NCBI GenBank assembly: GCA_045613065.1
Contig: JAZLAH010000018.1
Coordinates: forward strand, 1 to 42,684
DNA: 42,684 bases
Direction: 5' to 3'
From: Fimenecus sp045613065
GTDB taxonomy: Bacteria; Bacillota; Clostridia; Oscillospirales; Acutalibacteraceae
Under the pieces are notes generated by a model. The model was not told the origin of the DNA. It saw nothing but the letters and a program-made list of their open reading frames with translations, and did not search any database. Position numbers and translations under genes: made by a program. This document shows positions 34,059-41,158 of this stretch, piece after piece (position 1 is the stretch's first letter; each line of letters begins with the position of its first letter).

Positions 34059-35144
34059 ATGTCAAATAGATTGTTTCAAGGAATCGTCCATCAGATGACA
34101 GATGTTATCGAAAGAACATTTGGTGTTATCGACGAAACAGGTACTGTCATTTCTTGTAGTGAATTAGGAAAAATCGGTGAAGTACAGTCAAGTGCTGTTG
34201 CTGAGGTTTTCTCAGAAACTGAAAGTAAAATTATAGACGGATATACTTATAAGGTGTTTGGTGCACCTATGCATCCTGTATATGCAATTTTTGTTGAGGG
34301 TGACGACCATATTGCAGAAAAATATGTTGGTGTTCTTTCAATTTCTCTTTCAACAATAAAGCAATATTACGACGAAAAGTATGACCGTGGTAATTTCATT
34401 AAGAATATCATTCTTGATAATATTCTTCCTGGTGATATCTACATTAAGGCAAGAGAACTTCATTTCAATAACGATGTTACTCGTGTAGTTCTTCTTATCA
34501 GAATTGCTGAAAAGAATGACGTTTCAGTTTTTGATGTTATTCAGGATTTATTCCCAGATAAGTCTAAAGATTTCGTTATTAATATTAATGAAACAGATAT
34601 TGCACTTGTAAAGGAAGTTAAGAGCAACATTGAAATAAAAGACCTTGAAAAGCTTGCTCGTTCAGTAGCTGATTCACTTGGTACAGAGTATTATACACGT
34701 GTTCTTGTTGGTATTGGTACACCGATAGATACAATTAAGGATTTGGCTCGTTCATATAGAGAAGCTCAGGTTTCTCTTGAGGTTGGTAAGGTTTTTGATA
34801 CTGAAAAGACAATTGTGACATATGAAAATCTTGGCATAGCAAGACTTATTTATCAGCTTCCAACAACACTTTGTGAAATGTTCCTTCGTGAAATCTTTAA
34901 GCGTGGTTCAATCGAAAGTCTTGACCACGAAACACTTTTCACAATCCAGAAGTTCTTTGAGAATAACCTTAACGTTTCTGAAACATCAAGAAAGTTGTTT
35001 GTTCATAGAAATACACTTGTTTATCGTCTTGAAAAGATTAAGAAACTTACAGGACTTGATTTGAGAGAATTTGACGATGCAATCGTGTTCAAAGTAGCGT
35101 TGATGGTTAAAAAATACCTTGATGCAAACCCAATTAAATATTAA
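34059..35144 (+). CDS. PucR/CdaR family transcriptional regulator
   Basis: A 361-aa protein with an N-terminal sensory region (about 1-125), a central GGDEF-like/CdaR domain (about 130-270) and a C-terminal helix-turn-helix of the PucR type (about 300-355) with NNLNVSETSRKLFVHRNTL and YRLEKIKKLTGLDLR. Relatives respond to sugar diacids or purine breakdown products, but the ligand here is unknown and no catabolic genes are adjacent. AAAGGTGG precedes the ATG. It is monocistronic between its own promoter and terminator. Confidence 0.85.
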   Translation: MSNRLFQGIVHQMTDVIERTFGVIDETGTVISCSELGKIGEVQSSAVAEVFSETESKIIDGYTYKVFGAPMHPVYAIFVEGDDHIAEKYVGVLSISLSTIKQYYDEKYDRGNFIKNIILDNILPGDIYIKARELHFNNDVTRVVLLIRIAEKNDVSVFDVIQDLFPDKSKDFVININETDIALVKEVKSNIEIKDLEKLARSVADSLGTEYYTRVLVGIGTPIDTIKDLARSYREAQVSLEVGKVFDTEKTIVTYENLGIARLIYQLPTTLCEMFLREIFKRGSIESLDHETLFTIQKFFENNLNVSETSRKLFVHRNTLVYRLEKIKKLTGLDLREFDDAIVFKVALMVKKYLDANPIKY

Positions 35145-35149
35145 AAGCT

Positions 35150-35188
35150 ATGACGGAGTTATTAAAATGCTCCGTCATTTTTAATTTT
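35150..35188 (+). terminator. Terminator after the PucR-type regulator
   Basis: ATGACGGAG (35150-35158) pairs with CTCCGTCAT (35170-35178), followed by TTTTTAATTTT. Confidence 0.92.
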
Positions 35189-35195
35189 ATCCCTA

Positions 35196-35264
35196 ATTCT
35201 ATTGTAGAATGATTCTTCTGTGTAGTCAATCTTTTCGTATGTTGTTCAGTCCGTGTAAACGGAC
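35196..35264. repeat. Two short perfect inverted repeats
   Basis: ATTCTA-TTG-TAGAAT at 35196-35210 and GTCCGT-GTAA-ACGGAC at 35249-35264. Neither is followed by a T-run, so they are not terminators. They could be protein-binding sites or cruciform-forming sequences. Confidence 0.7.
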
Positions 35265-35313
35265 AATTAAACAGATAAGAATTTTTTACTCAAGTACTAT
35301 AATTATATATTTA

Positions 35314-35337
35314 TATTATTAATTATATTATTAATTA
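35314..35337. repeat. AT-only tandem repeat, 2 x 12 bp
   Basis: TATTATTAATTA occurs twice in perfect tandem within a 40-bp stretch of almost pure A and T, directly before the 22-bp repeats. Confidence 0.85.
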
Positions 35338-35339
35338 TA

Positions 35340-35449
35340 GATTGCAGTTTTTGCAGTGGTCGATTGCAGTTTTTGCAGTGGTCGATTGCAGTTTTTGCAG
35401 TGGTCGGTTGCAGTTTTTGCAGTGGTCGGTTGCAGTTTTTGCAGTGGTT
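35340..35449. repeat. Tandem repeat, 5 x 22 bp
   Basis: Five head-to-tail 22-bp units starting at 35340, 35362, 35384, 35406 and 35428. Each begins G(A/G)TTGCAGTTTTTGCAGT and ends GGTC (GGTT in the last). Units 1-3 have A at position 2, units 4-5 have G. Each contains two TTGCAGT boxes nine bases apart, giving ten boxes in alternating 9- and 13-base steps. There are no spacers, so it is not a CRISPR array. It contains no gene. Confidence 0.95.
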
Positions 35450-35462
35450 AATATGTAAATTA

Positions 35463-35567
35463 ATTTAGTGTCATTCTAAGCGTAAGTAAAGAATATTTTC
35501 CAAAGTAACCCCATCAACTAACAGAGATTATCCGTCATTGCGTTCTTAAAAATGACACACAACCCTA
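35463..35567. repeat. Degenerate MITE/REP-like element
   Basis: Outer ends are inverted: GTGTCATT (35468-35475) with AATGACAC (35551-35558), and weaker similarity beyond. The inner ends, TCATTCTAAGCGTAAG then AAAGAAT, resemble a dispersed intergenic repeat of the type GTCATTCTGAGCG-AAGAAT that I recall from Clostridia and other phyla. No ORF is inside. The remaining gap 35568-35698 has no recognisable element. Confidence 0.5.
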
Positions 35568-35698
35568 AATATTCCCACAACTTCCAATAATATTTCATAA
35601 ATCTATATTTTTATCAATTAGTATTGTACACAATGTCGAATTGATGCGGGAAATTTTTGTGCATTTATACAATAAATATTAACTTTTGGTAAAAATCA

Positions 35699-35726
35699 TT
35701 ACAAATTCAACATTTTATGCTATAAT
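35699..35726 (+). promoter_or_regulatory. Promoter of the ftsEX operon
   Basis: TTACAA, 16 bases, TATAAT with an extended TGC before the -10 box (35718-35726). Start expected near 35733. Confidence 0.75.
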
Positions 35727-35731
35727 GTATC

Positions 35732-35759
35732 CTACAATAACTATGGTGAGTTATTGTGG
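35732..35759 (+). promoter_or_regulatory. 5'-leader hairpin of the ftsE transcript
   Basis: ACAATAACT (35734-35742) pairs with AGTTATTGT (35749-35757), extendable by two pairs, with a 6-base loop and no T-run. It starts at the predicted first transcribed base, so it could cap and stabilise the mRNA or be a repressor site. Confidence 0.6.
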
Positions 35760-35812
35760 CTAATTTTAGGTGAAAAATGAGATTTTAATAAATAAAGGAT
35801 AAGGTGCATATT

Positions 35813-36784
35813 GTGATTGAATTCAAAAATGTTTCAAAAACTTATGATAATGGTACAAATGCCCTTCGTGATGTTTCTATTACTATTGAAGATGGTGAAT
35901 TCGTCTTTATCGTTGGTTCATCAGGTGCAGGTAAAAGTACTTTTCTCAAAATCATCATGCGTGAACAGGTTGCTAATAGTGGCTCTGTCATCATTAATGA
36001 TTATAATTTAAACAAAATTAAAAAGAGAGATATTCCAAAGTTCCGTAGAACTATGGGTATTGTTTTCCAGGATTTCCGTTTGATTCCTAATATGACTGTT
36101 TATGATAACGTTGCGTTTGCTATGCGTGTTATCGGTGCAAAGGAAAAGGATATCAGAAAACGTGTTCCATATGTATTGAGCCTTGTTGGTCTTACTTCAA
36201 AGGCAAGACAGTTACCAACACAGCTTTCTGGTGGTGAACAGCAAAGAGTTGCTCTTGCTCGTGCACTTGTAAATAATGCGGGCATTATTATTGCTGACGA
36301 ACCTACTGGTAATATCGACCCTGAAATGTCTTATGAAATTGTTGACTTGCTTAATCATATCAACGCTAATGGTACAACTGTTGTTATGGTTACTCATGAA
36401 CACGAACTTGTTCGTCGTTTCAATCATCGTGTTATCACTATCAGTCAGGGTGAAGTTGTTTCTGATACAGGTGCAAAACAGGATGAAGAAACAGTTAACG
36501 AAACTGCTGAAGAAACAATTCACTATGAAACACAGGCTGAACTTAAAGAGGCTGTTGAACAGGAGCTTCAGGAAAAAGTTGACCAGATGCGTGAAGAAGT
36601 TATCAGCTCACTTCTTGAACTTGATGAGGAGGATAATACTTCTCCATCATTCTATGCTCAACCTAACAGTGATAAAGAACTTGAAGATTTCATGAAGTCT
36701 TACGGTGTAGAAGATACTGATATTTCACCTGAAGAGCTCATTGCCAGTCTTGAAGAAAAGATAAATGGAGGTGACGCTGAATGA
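35813..36784 (+). CDS. ftsE: Cell division ATP-binding protein FtsE with acidic C-terminal extension
   Basis: ABC ATPase that with FtsX transmits a cytoplasmic division signal to cell-wall hydrolases outside. Walker A GSSGAGKST (35-43), signature LSGGEQQ (138-144), Walker B IIIADEP (158-164) and the switch His196 are intact. The ABC domain ends near residue 220; a further 103 residues are acidic, with a helical part (about 240-275) and a Glu/Asp-rich end. Typical FtsE proteins lack this. GTG 35813 gives the family start MIEFKNVSKTY and has AAGGTG six bases upstream; GTG 35804 is the alternative. It overlaps ftsX by 4 bp. Confidence 0.95.
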   Translation: MIEFKNVSKTYDNGTNALRDVSITIEDGEFVFIVGSSGAGKSTFLKIIMREQVANSGSVIINDYNLNKIKKRDIPKFRRTMGIVFQDFRLIPNMTVYDNVAFAMRVIGAKEKDIRKRVPYVLSLVGLTSKARQLPTQLSGGEQQRVALARALVNNAGIIIADEPTGNIDPEMSYEIVDLLNHINANGTTVVMVTHEHELVRRFNHRVITISQGEVVSDTGAKQDEETVNETAEETIHYETQAELKEAVEQELQEKVDQMREEVISSLLELDEEDNTSPSFYAQPNSDKELEDFMKSYGVEDTDISPEELIASLEEKINGGDAE

Positions 36785-37686
36785 AAGGTGCAAGTTTAGG
36801 TTATTTAACAAAAGAAGGTTTCCGTAATGTCTGGGTAAACAGACTTATGTCATTGGCGTCAATTACCGTTCTTATGGCATGTCTTGTTATTATCGGTCTC
36901 GGTTCAATGCTTTTCTTCAACATTAATGCATTGCTTGATAAAATTGAGAGTCAAAATGTTATCATGGTTTATATTGAAGATGGTACAACTGACGAACAAA
37001 TAGAAAAACTTGAAAAGGATATTTTCGGAATAGGTAATATTGAGAAATGCGACTTTGTATCTAAAGAAGAAGCATTTGAAAGTAGTAAACAAGAATTAGG
37101 TGAGGATGCTGCACTTCTTGAGGGTATGGACAACCCAATGCCTGATGCATATAAAATAACTGTTTCAGATATGACATTGTTCAAGCAGACTGTAAAATCT
37201 CTTAATAATCTTGAACATATTGAAAAAGTAAGAGAAAACAGTGACGTTGCAGACAAGCTTATTGACATACGATATGCTGTTACAATAGTAATTGCTGGTA
37301 TGGTACTTCTTCTTTTCATAGTATCATTGTTTATCATTGCAAATACAATTCGAATCACAATGTTCTCAAGAAGACTTGAAATCAGTATTATGAAGGCTGT
37401 TGGTGCAACGAATTGGTTTATCCGTTGGCCATTTATGATTGAAGGTATCGTAATCGGTATTATATCAAGCCTTGTATCTATGGGTGTGCTTGCAGGTCTT
37501 TATTACGGCATTGCATATGTATTTGAGGACCTTCTTGCTTTGTTCAAGCCTGTTGCTTTTGGACAGTATGCGGGATACATCTTCTTGCTTTTCGCTGTAA
37601 TCGGTATGTTTACAGGTTCTGTAGGAAGCTTGTTCTCAATGGGCAGATATCTTAAGGAGCAAGGGAGTGTTATAAGTGAAAATTAG
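36781..37686 (+). CDS. ftsX: Permease-like cell division protein FtsX
   Basis: Four-helix membrane partner of FtsE. The 301-aa protein has helices near 20-45, 165-190, 220-245 and 265-290, and a large outer loop (about 50-160) that in other Gram-positives contacts the wall hydrolase or its activator. MKAVGATNWFIRWPFMIEGIV is typical of the family. GGAGGTGA upstream and an ATGA overlap with ftsE; its end overlaps the M23 gene by 11 bp, linking the three genes tightly. Confidence 0.95.
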   Translation: MKGASLGYLTKEGFRNVWVNRLMSLASITVLMACLVIIGLGSMLFFNINALLDKIESQNVIMVYIEDGTTDEQIEKLEKDIFGIGNIEKCDFVSKEEAFESSKQELGEDAALLEGMDNPMPDAYKITVSDMTLFKQTVKSLNNLEHIEKVRENSDVADKLIDIRYAVTIVIAGMVLLLFIVSLFIIANTIRITMFSRRLEISIMKAVGATNWFIRWPFMIEGIVIGIISSLVSMGVLAGLYYGIAYVFEDLLALFKPVAFGQYAGYIFLLFAVIGMFTGSVGSLFSMGRYLKEQGSVISEN

Positions 37687-39034
37687 CACAAGAGTATTTT
37701 CTGTTGTTATGGCTTTGGTGCTTCTTTTTACTGCAATTCCATTTTCAGGTGCTGCTAAAACTCTTGAAGAAATTCAGGCAGAGATTGATAAGTATGAACA
37801 GGAGATTTCTGATAGTAATAAGGGACAGGCAAACGCCAAGAAAAAACTTGAGCAGTTGCAGGAACAGAGCCGTGTAATCGACCAGAAGATTGCAGTTCTC
37901 GAACAAGAAATTTCTCCTATCCGTAAAAAAATCAATGAATTGACTGCTCAAATTAAAGAGTTTGAAGCTCGTATCAAAACTCTTGAAAAAGAGATTGAAG
38001 ATGTTACCAAACAGATGGAAGAACAGGAACTTGAAATCAAGGACACTCAGGAACTTCTCAGAAAACGTATGCGTGCTACATATATGGCAGGAGAAACATC
38101 TGAACTTGAAATTTTCCTCAGTGCATCTGATTTTTCAGATTTCCTTGCAAGGTCTGAATTCCTCCGTCAGGTTGCAAAGCATGATACAGATATTATCAAG
38201 AGTCTTGAAGCACAGATAAAAGAGCTCAATCGTATGCTTGAGGATTTAAACTCAAAGCGTTCTGAAATTGATGAAAAGAAAAAGCTTGTTGAAGCTGATC
38301 GTGCAGAACATCAGGCTGAGAAAGCTGTTCTTGATGTTAAGATGAATGAACTTGAAACTGCACAGGCAAAGAATGCTGCAAATATCAAGAAACAGAATCA
38401 AATTATCGGTTCGTTCCGTGAAGATAGTAAATATTATCAGCAATTACTTGCTCAGGCAGAAAAAGAAAAAGCAGAGTATTCTGCAGCGTTGGATAAGGAA
38501 ATCAACAATACAGGTTCAGTAGGTAATGGTGTTGTTGATAACGGTGTTGTAAATCATAATTTTAAGGTTTCATCAAAAGGTCTTATTTCTCCTATTCAGG
38601 AACCAACCGTCTATTATTCAGCAACATTTGCGCAGCACTCATCAAGAGGTACTGCTTCTATTGACCTTTGTGCTCCTGCAAACAGAGTAATTAATGGTAA
38701 GACATATTACACAACTAAGGGTGCAAAATTCTATGCTGTTGCATCAGGTACTGTTACTAAATCAACTTATGTAGCATCAACTTATGGTCATTATATCAAT
38801 ATCGACCATGGTAATGGTTTGAGTTCACTTGGCTGTCACCTTGATGCACGTTATGTAAGTGTTGGTGATAAGGTTGTTCAGGGTCAGGTAATTGGTGTTG
38901 TAGGTAATACGGGTAACTGTTGGCCACGACCAACAGATGCTAACCCTGTTGCAGGTTCACATCTCCATTTTGAGATGCGTCTTAACGGTAATCGTGTAAA
39001 TCCGGAACTTTATTTACCATCACCACTTGTATAA
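37676..39034 (+). CDS. EnvC-like coiled-coil protein with C-terminal M23 (LytM) domain
   Basis: A 452-aa secreted protein: signal peptide (about 1-26), a long coiled coil (about 28-275), a short linker and an M23/LytM domain (about 300-450). This is the layout of EnvC, the FtsEX-controlled activator of wall hydrolases, and its gene overlaps ftsX. In the M23 domain the catalytic-loop His (LGCHLD) and HLHFE are present, and Asp in SIDLCAP fits the zinc-ligand Asp, but the His four residues before it is Thr. So it may be a non-catalytic activator, unless the His nine residues before the Asp replaces it. Start is GTG with AAGGAGCAAGGGAG upstream. Confidence 0.88.
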   Translation: MKISTRVFSVVMALVLLFTAIPFSGAAKTLEEIQAEIDKYEQEISDSNKGQANAKKKLEQLQEQSRVIDQKIAVLEQEISPIRKKINELTAQIKEFEARIKTLEKEIEDVTKQMEEQELEIKDTQELLRKRMRATYMAGETSELEIFLSASDFSDFLARSEFLRQVAKHDTDIIKSLEAQIKELNRMLEDLNSKRSEIDEKKKLVEADRAEHQAEKAVLDVKMNELETAQAKNAANIKKQNQIIGSFREDSKYYQQLLAQAEKEKAEYSAALDKEINNTGSVGNGVVDNGVVNHNFKVSSKGLISPIQEPTVYYSATFAQHSSRGTASIDLCAPANRVINGKTYYTTKGAKFYAVASGTVTKSTYVASTYGHYINIDHGNGLSSLGCHLDARYVSVGDKVVQGQVIGVVGNTGNCWPRPTDANPVAGSHLHFEMRLNGNRVNPELYLPSPLV

Positions 39035-39056
39035 ATTATTGTAAAGGATGATTCCT

Positions 39057-40256
39057 TTGAATAAAAAAATTTCATTAGGTTTTGCTATGTCCTGCATTTT
39101 TCTTGCTGTTGCAGTCGCTGTTTCAATCACTATGATGGTTGCAATGAAAATATATAACAGCATGATTAAAGATGTTTCTCAGCGTTCAGGTATCCATTCA
39201 ACAGTTTCGGATATTGATGAAATAGTTCGTAAGAACTATTTTGGTGAAATGAACGAAACACTTTTGAAAACGATGGTTTCTGACGGATATGCTGAAGGTA
39301 TCGGTGACCGTTACAGCTATTATATGACTGCTAACGAATATGCTGATTATAAGGAAGAAGAAAAGGGTAATAAAGGTGGCATTGGTGTTATTGCTGTTTA
39401 TGATAGTAAGAACAATAACATTTATGTTTCAGAGGTTTCTGAAAATTCTCCTGCACAACTTCAGGGAATTCAGAAAGGTGACATTATTACTGCTGTTGAT
39501 TCTGTTAAGGTAAGTCCTTCGAATTATGAAGAACTTCTTGGTAGCCTTAATGGTGAAAAGCTTACTAATGTTCAGGTTACCTTTACTCATGATGGTAAAA
39601 GTCATACGGTTTCTGTTGCAAGAGGTTATTCAGCACAGACTGTTTATTACAGCATTAACAACAATGTAGGTTACATTAAAATAACGGCTTTTTACAGTAC
39701 AACTGTTGACCAATTACAGAAAGCACTTGAATTTATGAATAAAAAAGATGTTACATCTGTAATTTTCGATTTACGAAACAATGGTACAGGACTTATTCCT
39801 GATGCTGTTAAATGTATTGATATTCTTGTTCCGGTGGCAACTGAAGGCACAACAGCAATTGCTACGGCTATTGATAAGGATGGTAAAACAGTCGAAACTT
39901 TTACATCTGATTCAAAAAGTTCAAGTTTAGGTATGGTTGTGCTTGTTAATTCTAATACGTCTGGTGCCGCTGAACTTTTTGCTTGTGACTTAAGAGATTT
40001 TGGTATGGCACAACTTGTTGGAGATAAAACAGCAGGTAATGGTACTATGCAGAAAATCTTCGAATTGAAAGATGGTAGTGCAATTTCCTTGACTGTTGCA
40101 AGAATTTTGCCATATAAGAGTGAAAGCTATAATGGTGTGGGAATCGAACCTGACCATAAAGTTGAACTTACAGTTGAACAGTTTGCAAGACTCGAAATGC
40201 TTTCTCCTGATGAGGATCCACAGATTAAAAAGGCAATGAGCCTTTTAGGTAATTAA
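39057..40256 (+). CDS. S41 (CtpA/CtpB-type) peptidase homologue lacking the Ser/Lys dyad
   Basis: A 399-aa protein with an N-terminal membrane anchor (about 7-32), a PDZ domain (about 95-180) and the S41 domain (about 195-370). Active members have Ser in S-A-(S/A)-E and Lys 25 residues later in GKG. Here the first is Gly303 (in NTSGAAE, codon 39963-39965) and the second Asn328 (in AGNGTMQ, codon 40038-40040). Spacing is preserved, so the alignment is firm and both residues are substituted; Ser302 is adjacent. Proteolysis is therefore doubtful. TTG 39057 is chosen because AAAGGA touches the ATG at 39048. It probably belongs to the ftsEX operon. Confidence 0.88.
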   Translation: MNKKISLGFAMSCIFLAVAVAVSITMMVAMKIYNSMIKDVSQRSGIHSTVSDIDEIVRKNYFGEMNETLLKTMVSDGYAEGIGDRYSYYMTANEYADYKEEEKGNKGGIGVIAVYDSKNNNIYVSEVSENSPAQLQGIQKGDIITAVDSVKVSPSNYEELLGSLNGEKLTNVQVTFTHDGKSHTVSVARGYSAQTVYYSINNNVGYIKITAFYSTTVDQLQKALEFMNKKDVTSVIFDLRNNGTGLIPDAVKCIDILVPVATEGTTAIATAIDKDGKTVETFTSDSKSSSLGMVVLVNSNTSGAAELFACDLRDFGMAQLVGDKTAGNGTMQKIFELKDGSAISLTVARILPYKSESYNGVGIEPDHKVELTVEQFARLEMLSPDEDPQIKKAMSLLGN

Positions 40257-40265
40257 ATAATATAG

Positions 40266-40301
40266 AATCCCTTTGCATAATATAATGCGGAGGGATTTTT
40301 T
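40266..40301 (+). terminator. Terminator carrying the next gene's ribosome site
   Basis: A 13-bp stem, 40266-40278 with 40285-40297 (two G-U pairs, 6-base loop), followed by TTTT and the ATG at 40302. GGAGGG (40289-40294), the SD sequence of the next gene, is within the 3' arm. Confidence 0.88.
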
Positions 40302-41063
40302 ATGTTTTGTGTGTTAAGTGTAAAGGGAAGAAATAAGACAGCATTTGAAAAGCTTTTTGGAAAACTTATGATAGATGATTATTCGGTAAAAACAATACCT
40401 GTGTATAAGGGTGCACCGTTTTTTGCGTTAGATGTGACAACTGGTAAAAAAGAGATAAATTGGGAAAATGTGGTTATTTCAGTAGGTAAGTGTGCGTCAA
40501 GACTTTTGTTGAATAGCAATATAAGAATACCCGATGATATGAATGTGGGAGTCTTCAAAAGTCAGCTTTTATACAACAAAATGATGAAAAATACTATACT
40601 GCAAATTCTCGAAAATAATAAAAATGAGCTACACTCAATTTCGGTTATGGATAAGAGTGCTGATAATATGGATTTTACAAAGCAACTGTCACAATATGCA
40701 TCTTCAATGAGTATTTGTACTGAAAATAAGGAGAATTATAGCATAATCTGTGAAGAAATTACTGACGAGACAGGTATGTGTCCTGTGTTGACAAATGATT
40801 TTTGTGATGCTGAAGTTAAAATTAATATGGATACACTTGCTGTGACCATTTTTCATAACAACGCAAATATCAATATATCAGCAGGTGTTGATTTTGCTGT
40901 GCCAGAGGTTTATGAAAAGCTCTTGCAAGAGGGAATAGACAGATATGATTTTTATTCAGCAATATATGAATTGTGTGGCGTGTTTTCGTTGGGAGAAACG
41001 ATTTTTGATACAATTATGGTAGATAATGAAAAAAAGCGTGTTCAGGATATTCATTTCTCTTGA
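40302..41063 (+). CDS. Protein of unknown function
   Basis: A 253-aa soluble protein without signal peptide or membrane helix. I recognise no family. Residues about 110-165 have alternating hydrophobic strands and helices (LHSISVMDKSADNMDF, ASSMSICTENKENYSIICEE, TGMCPVLTND) that look like an alpha/beta, possibly Rossmann-like, fold without a nucleotide-binding motif. Codon use resembles the neighbours. The ribosome site lies in the preceding terminator, and greA follows from its own promoter. Some sporulation proteins of Clostridia look similar in size, but that is no evidence of function. Confidence 0.8.
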   Translation: MFCVLSVKGRNKTAFEKLFGKLMIDDYSVKTIPVYKGAPFFALDVTTGKKEINWENVVISVGKCASRLLLNSNIRIPDDMNVGVFKSQLLYNKMMKNTILQILENNKNELHSISVMDKSADNMDFTKQLSQYASSMSICTENKENYSIICEEITDETGMCPVLTNDFCDAEVKINMDTLAVTIFHNNANINISAGVDFAVPEVYEKLLQEGIDRYDFYSAIYELCGVFSLGETIFDTIMVDNEKKRVQDIHFS

Positions 41064-41088
41064 CATAAAAGGAAATATTTAATATAAT
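41060..41088 (+). promoter_or_regulatory. Consensus promoter of greA-lysS
   Basis: TTGACA, 17 bases, TATAAT: a perfect sigma-A promoter starting just before the stop of the preceding gene. Start near 41095. The leader can fold GCAGT-ACG-ACTGC (41103-41115) or GGGCA with TGCCC (41101-41131). Confidence 0.9.
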
Positions 41089-41158
41089 ATAGTTTAATTG
41101 GGGCAGTACGACTGCTTGTTTCGTTATGCCCAAAATCCGAATAAAAGGAGTTATAAAA

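Noticed and set aside
35340..35449. CRISPR array
   Set aside because: The 22-bp units are directly adjacent with no spacers and there are no cas genes.
40281..40286. TATAAT in the loop of the 40266 terminator as a promoter for the unknown gene
   Set aside because: No -35 box at 16-18 bases upstream and no extended -10; a start from it would also cut off most of the ribosome site.
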